Assembly: GCA_963575645.1 (NCBI GenBank)
Contig: OY754464.1
Coordinates: 80,326,948 to 80,390,947 of the forward strand
DNA length: 64,000 nucleotides
Reading direction: 5' to 3'
Source of the DNA: Xanthostigma xanthostigma
Lineage: Eukaryota; Arthropoda; Insecta; Raphidioptera; Raphidiidae
Both the position numbers and the translations under genes were made by a program. Below, piece after piece: positions 23,501-35,500 of the stretch (position 1 is the first letter of the stretch; each line of letters opens with the position of its first letter). The notes beneath the pieces are model-generated. The model made no database searches, was not told where the DNA came from, and saw only the letters and a program-made list of their open reading frames with translations.

Positions 23501-26500
23501 GAAGAGTGATAGACCATAAAATGATAGCATCTAAAGGTCGCTGCACACGAGGCTAGAAACGCTGCTAGCTACACTGCTTGGAGTTCTGCTGGCCGATAGG
23601 CTGGATACGAAGCTGGAAATGACGTCACTGCGGGGTCGCCTGCTAGCTCACAAGATAGGCTTTAAAATTAGAACAGGGGTTATTTTTCTTGCTAGGTCCG
23701 TTGCTAGGTATGAGCAAGAACCAATCAGGAAGCAGTATCTTGTCACGTGGGCGACTTGAACAAGCGCCCACAAACAAACACTATGCCATAGTATATGTTC
23801 TGTGCAGAAACAATAAACATACCCTTTTTGTCATTGTACTATCACTGCGCGCGCACCGAATCTACCTGCAGAGCAAGCTTGTAAAGACGTCTCGTGTGAA
23901 GCGAGCACATAATAGCAATTAAAAAAACCAGCGCTAAAAAACTGGTAATGAAATCTAGCAAGGAATCTAGCGACAAATCCAGCCTCGTGTGCAGCGGACT
24001 TCAATGTTAGATTGCACTTGCCATTAGCACCATCTGACGCTAAAAAAATGGTAGCTAAATTATTTAACAAAATAGTAATATAAAAGAACCACACTAGTGC
24101 TGATTTTTAATTATTTTATTTAAAATATTCTAACCATGGCTCAGCTCTGTAATAATGTGTTTTGTTTTTTGTTACTTATGCATACCTACTTGTTTTTAAC
24201 AAAAATTATCTCGTCTTCGAGTTAATTATTTTTTAATTGATATACATTATTTATTAAAACATAATTTATTTTTCCTTGATTTTTTTCAAGGCAAACTACC
24301 TTAAATTAAAAAAAAAGTGGTTTTCTAAAATCTAATATTATTCTACAAGATGCGGTGAAAATGGTAACCATTTTCTACAATTTTTGGTTTGACATAAACA
24401 TTCTTTTAAACCGAGTCTAATAGCATTTTCATTAGTAATAATTTCGGAATCGCCATCACTATAATCAAACGTCAGTTCTGAATTTTCATTAACTTCAATT
24501 CGCGTAAATATGCACAATTTTGGAACACTATTGTTCACTCGAATCGGAACCAGTTTACAGTTAGGTTCGCAGCTATGGTTTAAGTAGCGCCCGATATTAC
24601 CGAAATATTTTGGATCTATGTATGTAACGATCGAATTATCACCAGAATGTTCTTTGACGCAAATTATGTAATTCATCGAATTGTCTTCTTTGTTTTTCTT
24701 GAAACGTAGCAACGCTTCCGATTTCGATATGATTTCACCGGCGTATTCGCAAACGAATTCGCCTTTCTTTATCGAAGTTAGCGTTATCAACCCGAAACCT
24801 TTCGAACTATTTATCGGTTTTAAATTTGCGTTTTCCGATTTTTTCCGTGAAACTTCAGACTGCGTGGTTTCGGATGTGGTCTCGCAGTCGACGATTTTCA
24901 AATGTTTTCTGGGACCGTATTGTACGAGTCGGTTCCTGCAGTCCTTTCCTTTGCACGAGCAATTGTTATTGCATTCATATATCGGGAAGTCGATTGTTTC
25001 ATTCAATACATATTTTAGCCATACATATTCTTCATTGTGCCGTTTGGATTCCGCGATATAACCGTATCCAAACTTTTCTATACATTGACATTTATTTTCA
25101 ACTGTACAAAATGTATCACATGTACAGTAGTGGCAAAATTGGCTGTCAAAATCTTCGTTCGTTTCATCTGTAGGAATGTTTTCAGTAGTGTATATAATAT
25201 TCTGATCTTTGTGATCGTAGTCATCTATAAATTCCATTGTTTTTTGAAAAAATATCGGCGGTTTTGTTTGTCATAACATAACCTCAAAATCAAAGTGACA
25301 GATGTTCAAGGTTATCTAGCAGGAGTGTTAAACTTATTCGCAACTGGGTTGTTAACATTTTAAGGAGTAGAATTCCGTACCGACCGAAATAATAAAATAA
25401 AATTGTATTTTTATAGTTATCTCTATATTTATTGACGTAAAAGGCAATAAAGTTATATATATTGCCTAGCAAAAACACTCATTCAGAAGTTTTCTTATAC
25501 AATCAATAAACTTTTTCTTTTAGTTTAATTGTTTTTCGTAGCACATATGTTCATTATAATTCAGTTCAGACATTGTAGGCAGTGATTAACGCTTATTTAC
25601 TGACAATCTTAATGGAATGGCAAACCAATAACACAGTATATTCTTAGATTTTCCCATGCATAAAAACTGTCGCTTGTATTGCATTGGGAAACTAGAAGTA
25701 TTAGTCACTGCCTCAGAAATGAACTATAGCTTACATATCTTTTATTGTCAACATTTAAAAAAAAAATGAAATATCATTAAACGGGCTACGATAAGTTTTC
25801 TGTTGTCATTCTAGCCGGGCCACTACGTAAGCCATCTTGTCGGCCACGAAGGTCCGGGAAGTTTATTATCGGCTTTGAAAGCCCGAGGATGGTCGAGTAG
25901 TCTTGTCGGTGGCAGTAGACCTGCTGCCAGAGGCTTCGGATTCTTCGGCATATCGATGGATCTCACTGAAGAAGGCATGGAACACGTCGATGATATTATC
26001 AAATTAATATTTCAGGTAATTTCCCGCAATACTACTTAAGGTAGTTTGGTAGCTAAATGACTTAAACTTGACCCTACATTTTTTTATATTTATTCAAAAG
26101 ATTATAATTAAAGACACCTACAGAAAAAGAAACAGATTTTTTTACCACACCGCTTAAGAGATATAATTTATTAAAGTTATGCAAAAATACACGAGCCGTT
26201 ATGAGTGTCCTTGTTCAATAACTCCGGAAATTGAGGGTTTGTAAAAAATTGACAAACTTGACCCCACAAAAAAAAAACTTTTTAATGGATAGAACGATGT
26301 CTGAAATACACACTGCAAAAATTTCAGAATAATTTACCACGTACTTTTGATTTTAATAATCTTTTAATACTGACATGTGGCCTCTATCTCTGTTGTTTAT
26401 AAAATTCACTCTCTCCTCCATATTTGCTAGGGGAAAAATGGCCTCTGTACCTTTTGTAATTTAGATTTTTTTACAAATCTTGCCCGCTTCATTTTAATTC

Positions 26501-29500
26501 ATAAACATCAATTTTTTAAAAAAATAAGCTCAAAGATTTGACGATATAACATCAAGTTGACAGCTTGAGGTTATGTTTACAAATGCGCGCGACCGTAGTG
26601 ACAGTGACTAGTGACAGCTGAGTACTAATCAATTAATAATTTATTAATTACATTACTATAATTATTTATTATAATTCGCATTAAATTAAATCAAATAATT
26701 TTTTATGTGAATTTATATTAATTATTATAGCATGATTTGGGTAATTATTTGAGGAAAAAAAAAGTCATTTGTTTGACTTGGGATTGCGGCTCCCAAACTA
26801 CCTTAAGATCGATCGGACAAACTAATTATAAGTTACTGACGTTAAGTTTTGTTTTATTCTCAGTATATAAATATGCTGAAAAAGGAAGGACCAAAGAAGT
26901 GGATCCAGGACGAACATAGTGAAATACTGGCGATGCTGTTCCGTTTCAAGGACAAAGAGATGCCTCGAAGTTTTGTGTCAAATTATGTTCACGGCTTGCA
27001 AGTAATTATTATTATTATTATTTTACTTCGAGAGCCGTACTGTGGCCGAACGTAGTCTCATTTTTGCTAACTCTCCAATCTCTTACAGCGTTCTCGTTCC
27101 TTGTACTAGCTTACCGTGTTTGGTTTGAGATAATTTACTTTTAGATTTTCGTAATTTGATTTCATTTGTAGGAATATCCTATGGAAGAAGCTTTAAGCGG
27201 TGGTTATTTATTAACCGAATGGCGTCCGGACTTAATAGACAATGTACTTAGTTATTTTACGGTAGAAAATATTAGGTAAGTTTTTATTTCGTTTAAGTTA
27301 AAGTCGGTTTGTTTGTGCAAATATTAAACAATAAACTACGCTAATAACCTCGGGTGACGATTTAGAATTTAAATCAACGATTATATTTCAGAGTTGCAGT
27401 TGTTGCGAAGAAATTCGCTAACGAAACAAATCTAGTGGAACCGTGGTACGGCACGCAATATAGATTCGATCCGATTCCGAAAGAAACGCTTAATGTGAGT
27501 GTTGTGATTTGTTTTGTCTTATTTATTGGTACGGAATGAGATCAGATCTGGATCTGGCCAATCCAAGTATTTTACTGGAACTGAATTAGATTCGGGTATC
27601 CGAACCAAAAGAAGAAATCCATGCATGATGCATTTAGAGACCCGATTGAGGTTTAACTCTCATTTAAATTTCAGCTGTTTTTTTTTTTTTTTTTATATAC
27701 GAGTTGATTTTTAATTCTTTTTTTAACAGCGTGTGGAAATCAAATAAAGAAATAAATATTTCAACTAACTTTTTAATCAAAACTTAAAATTAAAAGAGGA
27801 ACGGGCTTTCAAAATCTTATTATGGTAGTTTGGTAGCCAAATGACTTAAACTTGACTCTACATTTTTTTATATTTATTCAAAAGATTATAATTAAAGCTG
27901 TTATGAGTGTCCTTGTTCAATAACTCCAGAAATTGAGGGTTTGTAAAAAATTGACAAACTTGACACAACAAAAAAAACTTTTAAATGGATAGAATGATGT
28001 CTGAAATACACACTGCAAAAATTTCAGAATAATTTACCACGTACTTTTGATTTTATTATTTTTTTTATACTGACATGTGGCCTCTATCTCTTGTGTAGTG
28101 ACAGTGACTAGTGACAGCTGAGTACTTTATTAATTACATTACTATAATTATTTAATTATAATTCGCATTAAATTACATCAAATAAATTTTTATGTGAATT
28201 TCTATTAATTATTATTATAGCATGATTTGGGTAATTATTTGAGGAAAAAAAGTCATTTATTTGACTTGGGATTGCGGCTCCCAAACTACCTTAGATTTTA
28301 TCATATTTTGAGGTCGGTCCTGGCGTTATGTTATGTCATTATCTAATATTCACAGAAATTGTTCGAAGTTGTTTCCGTTTTGTTGGACACAAAGATGCTT
28401 CTAGTAGCGATGATTTGTAAGTTGATTCTTTTTTTTTTAACAGCGTGTAGAAATCAAATAGACGAACAAATATTTCAAGTCACTTTTTTTATCAAAACTC
28501 AAAAATGAAAGAGAAACGGGCTTCTAAGGTTTTATTAAATTTTATCAAATTTTTAGGTCGGTCCTGGCGTTATGTTATGTCACTATGGAAATATGTTATG
28601 TCATTATCGAGCATTCACAGAAATTGTTCGAAGCTGTCCCCGTTTTGTTGGACACAAAGATGCGTGCGTCGTAGCCATGCTTCTGTTCATGCTTGTAGTA
28701 GCAATAAAGACCTTCCGCGAATTATTTGGGATGCATTTCCGATTCGCCATATAATTTCTTCACGTGTTTTAACAACTTTTTTATTAATTTTATAATATTT
28801 AAAAAGTTTTATTAAACTTTGAAAAGCTGTTTCTCTCTTATTTTTGAATTTTGATTAAAAAGTTACTTAAAATATTTGTTTATCTATTTGATTTCTACAT
28901 GCTGTTAAAAAAGAAAAATCAACTTAATCATTTCGGGGCTCCATCAGGCAAACACGGTTGTATAATTACTTATTATTATTGTTGTATATTCTTTACAGAT
29001 GTGGAAAAATGCGGGCCTTTGCAACGAATTGTATTTACCGCCTGTCAATGAATTTTTACCAACAAATTTCGACTTAATGCCGGTAGACAAAGATGTGAGT
29101 AAAATTTTCAACAGTTTTGTGTATTTGAATAATATATTAAAATCATTTTTTGTCCACGATAGCCGATAGAAAAAAAAGACGAGTGTGCTTTAGACCACAC
29201 GACTGAAGTAAAACTTCTTCCTGCCATAATTTGTTATTATTCACCCGAAAATTCACAAAATATGAACTTTAAAATGAATTTACATTTTTATTCACTTTAA
29301 ACGTAGAATATTTAATGTATCGAACAAAATATTAATTTATAAAAGTGTTCAAGAACGAAGTGAACAGTCTAATGTGAGAAGAAAGAAATATAAACATAAA
29401 GATAATGAAAACAAAAGTAATACAATTGCAATTACTTAGCTCTCGTTGGATTTTAAGCGTAAATCTTTATGAAATACTAGCGGCCCTGTACGTGCTTTGC

Positions 29501-32500
29501 TACGTATAAAGTGGAATAATAAAAAAATTTAATTGGAACATCAAATTCATTTATTCAAATAAAAAATTATTTTATTAATTGCTAGCTATTTTAAAATATA
29601 CATGTGCGTATGCATATGTGTGTATGGAAATATATATGACTGCATACGTCAATATTATATAAAAATGTCATAAAATAATTCATTTTTAAATCGACGTGCT
29701 TCCATCTGTTACAAAAGAATAAAACACCCATATGCACACAATATGTTTTTTCAAATAAAGAAACACACATACATACATGTAATTCACTTCAACACTATAT
29801 ACTTTGTTACAGTCTTACCTCGCGGGGCCGCGCCCCGCTCGGTTGTAAACAACACTAGTCGAGCCTTCGGCTCTTCATATAAGAACCATAGGTTCTCTAG
29901 GGAAGCTCCGCTTCCCTTTGTGGAGCGTACGTCAACACTGAAAAAAGTTTCAATTTGACAGCACAGTCCCCATCCGAAAAAAGTTTCAATTTGACAGCAA
30001 AATCCTCATTAACAAAATGATCCGCCATTTATTGAATTCATTTGTTACAAATTGTGATAAATGAAGAACCGCTCGACCGATTTTGTGCAAACTTTACATA
30101 AACCATCTACTAAATAGTCCGAACAAAGCCTAAAAATTTGGTTTGGACAGGTGAGCCCGTTCTTCAGTTTTACTTCAGTCGTGTGGTCTAAAGTGTTGTG
30201 TTTTTGTAATTATTATAAATTAATATTTAAAAGGTTTTATAAAAAGATACTTCTTCATTGCTAGCTAAATATCAATTGATTTATTTAATTTAAAATTACA
30301 ATATAAAAACTTAGATCTAAAATACAGTTATGTAATACTTATTATAATAGGTATTGAACTTGACAAGTTCGTTTATTGAGCAACATCATCACATCTCCCT
30401 TTTTTTCAAAATTAAGAATAATAACTTTATCAAATTATGAAGAATAATTAAATCTATTAGGAGGTCTTACAGAGCGACCAAATTTTGTTACGATCTTATT
30501 ATTAGTATTATGAGGTGATGCTGCCTGTTCTAAACTATTATTATTATTTTCAGTATCAGCAATATTACAATTATTATTATACATAGGGAATAAAGATTTT
30601 TGCGGCTCATAATTTTCATTATAATTTTGATTAAAATTTTCACTAAAATTTTGTTTAAAATTTTGATTAAAATGTTTTTTATAATTACAATATAAATATT
30701 TTCTGTTTCTTTCTAAAACACCACCATTATTCATTTGAACCTTATACGTTCTAAATTTATTTTTACATACTTTCGCAAAGTGATTAGCCTGATGACATAA
30801 ATTACATAATTTTCCATTAGCTGGACATTGACTAACTCTCTCATGATATTTACCTCCACATCTGTAGCATGACTTCCTTTCTTGCTGCCATCCATGGTTA
30901 AACCTTGATGAAACGCCTATCCTGTTGATCTCTTCACTTAAGCGCAAAGCATCTCTAGAAGCTGCAACCGATTCCGACTGCATTTTGGCCAGCTCACTAG
31001 TTCGGCACACGTTCACCGCTTTATCCAGTGTTAACTCCGGATCCTTCAGTAGAGTCTCAGTTAGCGCGTTGTTATATAATCCACATATCAGCATGTCCTT
31101 GACTAAGCTATCCTTCAGCTGTCCAAATTCACATGAACTCGCCAATTTCTTTAAGATGGTTACAAATTGATCGACCGTTTCATGTGGTTGTTGTTTCCGT
31201 GTAAAAAAATTGTATCGTTCAAAAGTTATGTTTTTCTTAGGTTTGAAGTATTCCTCAAATTTATTTAACAAAACATTTATTTTATTATTTTCGTCAGCAT
31301 CAAATGTGAAAGTACTGTAAATATCTTCACACTCTTCCCCAATAACATAAAGCACACTCTTTTTTTTTCTGTTGAAAGTAAGTCGCTTAATAATCATGTA
31401 TATTATTTGACAGATAACTCAATATCCAACCATAATTCATGACACTGCCATAACGAGAGTCTGGTTTAAACAAGACGACGAGTTCTGTTTACCGAAAGCG
31501 AATATGAGCTTTGATTTTGTTAGGTAAGCGCTAATCTATTGCTCGTATTGTAAAGGCTTATTTTCGTGATTTATTTAGAAACCACTGAACCGATTTCGGT
31601 TCAGTTTCCACGGCTGCATAGGAGCATCATTTTAGGAGTGCTTTACCGTTTATGCCATGAAGTCTGTAACCAGGAGACCTAGCTCGGACTGATGTGTTGC
31701 ATGAACCAATATGGCGCCAGCTACTACATGACTTACATGTGTGTAGTTCATTTTAAATAGTTGGGGCTACAAAAGAATAATATATAATAAAAATATATTA
31801 TAAAAAAAAATTGAAAAATAAAAAAATTGCCAAATTTTGAAATTTTCAAAATTGAATAAATCAAAAACTTATTTTTTTGACGTGATAACGTCTTATAAAT
31901 TGATGAATCACCAATCTTATAAATTGATAAAACACCGACTGCATGTACGAAAAAGTGTAACGTAACGTTCCTAACGCGTAACGTTCCGCCTGACCCTGTG
32001 CGTGCTTTTTGCTAATTTCTCGCTCAATTTAAATCAGATCGGTTTGAAACCAGTCTTAAACGAAAGAGGAGAACATTTTACATAGATTTCGTATAACAGA
32101 ATTTGCCTAAACAGTTTTTTTATACAAATTTATATAGAAAAATATTTTATACAAATTTATATAGAAAAATAGCTGTATAAATGCAATGTTGTCTAATGCA
32201 TGGCGCGACGCGGTCGGTTGTCTTTGTTTGCCGTACATGGAAATTAGAAGCAAACGTATGTCTTGTCTTAACATGAAAACGGCTGCATTTCTAATGTTTA
32301 ATTCAATTTTTTGACATTAGTATATTGTGAAATGCAACGCCTTCTAAGTTAAGTATTGGAATAACTAATTATTATTAGAACATAATACTTTGTAAGTTGC
32401 AAACGTCACTTTTGACATTTCTTATCATTCCGACACCAAGGATAAGCGGATTGAAACCAAATTTTGGGAGGTTTAGGTTATGTATTACGGAATACGTTAT

Positions 32501-35500
32501 CACGTAAAACTATCGTCCGTAAACCGACTTTACAGACAACCAATTTTTTTTTTGTTCAAATTTTTTTGTAGACTACCTCTGTTTTTAAAAGGCCTTGAAA
32601 TTTTCAGAGAGATGTTTTTTTTTTGTTTTGAAGATACGAATTTTTGAATTTTAAATTCAAGACTTTATATCATCGAAAAAAAACACCCGGAAGGGGCTGA
32701 TTCCAACTATCGGTCGATTTGACATGGAATGACCCATACTTAAGTACTGTTCCTAACAAGTTTCTAAATTTTTTAGTCCTCTTGCTTACATGGATCCGTT
32801 GAATTACGATTTGACTCACATGTTCGTTCAACTGTTTCGCGATTCGTTGAACGAATACGCTTATGCGGCGGAAATAGCTGGAATGAAATGGGACTTGGCT
32901 AATACTAAATACGGAATGATCGTGAGTATTGTTTATGTATCCAAACAGCTTAATGTGTCGAAGTAAATAAGGTATAAATGAGAAACGCGTTTGTTTTTTA
33001 GCTAGGCGTCGGAGGTTACAGTAATAAGCAGTCCGTTTTGTTGGATAAAATTATGGAGAAAATGGCTAGTTTTAAAGTTGACCCCAAACGATTCGAAATT
33101 CTGAAGGAAAATGTAAGTATTGTAACAAAACTGTTCTTTTTTATGGTGGAGAATATTTACTTACAATAATAAAAACGTTAACAAAACAAACTAAAAGTAC
33201 TTCTAATCTTTAATTAACATCTGATTAGAACTCTTCAATAAATAAAATTATCGAAAAATTTTTCAGACAAATATATTAACGAAAAATATAAAAATTAATA
33301 CATTAACGTTTCGGTCTGGATTTGGACCTTCTTCAGAGCTGATCTATAAAATATAAAAATTAATTAATAATTAGTTTCTAATTGGTTTTTGAAAGAAATT
33401 CGCTTTAAGTTTTTAATTAAATCCGGATCGAAACGTTAATGTATTAATTTTTATATTTTTTGTTAATATATTTGTCTGAAAAATTGGTCGATAATTTTAT
33501 TTATTTAAAAGTACTTCTCGTGTAAAATGTAACAAAACTAATAATGTACCAGAAAACAACTACTTAAGGTTATACGCTCTCGACCGTATTAGTAAAAACT
33601 GCGTCAGTATTTTGTTGTAACAAATAAATGTTATATGACTTGATAAATTTATTATTTCTTATGGAAATATTATATCCTGTTGATCATAGCTTTATTTTTT
33701 AATATTTAAGAAATAATATTTAAACATTTGACAAAATATCATAAAGTTGTGACTTAAGCAGTAGATATATTTAGTTAAGTCCAGTGTACACGAATGATTA
33801 TATCTTACGTTTTGATTTTAAAAACCTTTGAACCGTTAGACGTATAGTTTTTGAGTTATTGGATACTAAATGCAGTTTTTAATACACGGTAAATGAGATA
33901 ATATCCAATTTTCAAGTTTTAGTTATTAGCTACGTCAAAAAATTATTTAATAAAGACAAAATTTATGAAAAATTTTTCGTGTAATCTGGTTTTCATGGTG
34001 ACATAATTCAAATCTAGAAAATAGAGATTTTGAGAGTTGTTTCGAAAATTTTTAATTAATATTTTTCCAAAACTGCATGGGAAAGTATAGTTTTTTTAAT
34101 TTTTACGTTATCTAAAAGAGTCAAACTTTCGAATAATCAGTTTTTTAAAAATTTGTCTATAGCCAATTTGCTTTAATCTTATTTTTATATACACTTCCGG
34201 TCAGTCTTCTCATATATCATTGTGTTAAAAATCGCATTTTTAATAATCAATAACTTGAAAACTAGACGGTCAATGTTTTTGAAAAAATGCAGTTGAATGT
34301 ATGAGATATCCATAATTAACATATTAAAATTTCAGCATATTATCTATACATTGCTCTATCGGGCGTATAACCTTAAGTAATAAAATAAAAATAATACAAA
34401 GTCACTACTAAATCTCTATGTACACAAAAACACTATTAACACGACTATACACAAGATTTATCTTCGCACTCTAGTAAATTTATATCTGAACTCAATGGTC
34501 TAATAACCACACAGCTATATATATTTATTTCGTACGTGTTCACGTCACCGTGTCCCAACCGTGTCTGTCTAACTGACCTCGCGCGGCTGTATTTATATGC
34601 GCGGGGTCCAACAAACATACGATCATTCGTATTTTTGTTATTTCAGTATATACGTGGATTGAAGAACTTTGCCGCCGAACAGCCGTACCAGCACGCCGTC
34701 TACTATCTGGCGCTGTTGTTGACAGAGCATGCGTGGACCAAAGACGAACTTCTTCAGGCAATGAATTGTACGGTCAATCATATTTTATGACAAGCGTCGG
34801 AAATACAAAAAGTTACGACTTATTGTATTGAGTTGGCCGGACTGTTCGCTTGAAATTAAAATTTTAAAACTTTGCATATTTTCAGTGGTCACGGTCGACA
34901 AACTCGAAGCATTTATACCGCAACTTCTGTCTAAAATGCATATTGAGTGTCTAATCCATGGCAATGTTAACAAAGAGGTTTGTTTGTTGTTTTATATTTC
35001 ATTGCTTGTCTTTTGTTTTAGTATTTGTATACAGTATGTAAACGCGTAAGGTGCACATAGGGAAATTAGCATTGGGAAAAAATACTTGGATCAGAGTTAG
35101 CCATGACTGCATTAATTGTTATTTCTATTGAATTATCATGGTAATCTTGAGGATTTCTATTTTATTTTGATTTATTTTTATTTTACTTGGCTTTTTTAAT
35201 AATAAAAAGCTCTTATAAATCATTTTTTTAATTTTTTTGTACAAAAATAAAACAAAAAAACAACTCCATCTGTTTGGAAACATTTCATTCAAAAATTGTC
35301 TGACTGGTATGACGTATGCGCGTTGGTAATTCAGTGACCCAATGTCTTTAGGTTCAACACGAATAGGCGGAGATATTTGATCTCGCACCATATTTAAGTA
35401 TTTTTGGGAATTTAATGTCCCATTAATAAAAAAAGTCCGATTATGTTGTAACCATTTGAATATTTTCATCGGTAGTATACACATTCATTTTGCAAAAGAA

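Noticed and set aside
23689..23922. Open frame in the M4 MITE, also seen at 42755-42997 and 51330-51635
   Set aside because: The frame recurs only because the MITE recurs. It resembles no transposase, and its ends follow the element boundaries.
24681..25276. Plus-strand open frames opposite the SET-domain gene
   Set aside because: Shadow frames; the minus strand carries all SET motifs.
29188..30193. Treating the 27-bp inverted ends as LTRs of the adjacent retroelement
   Set aside because: The ends are inverted, not direct, and the retroelement has its own polypurine tract and a TG...CA LTR ending at 30194.
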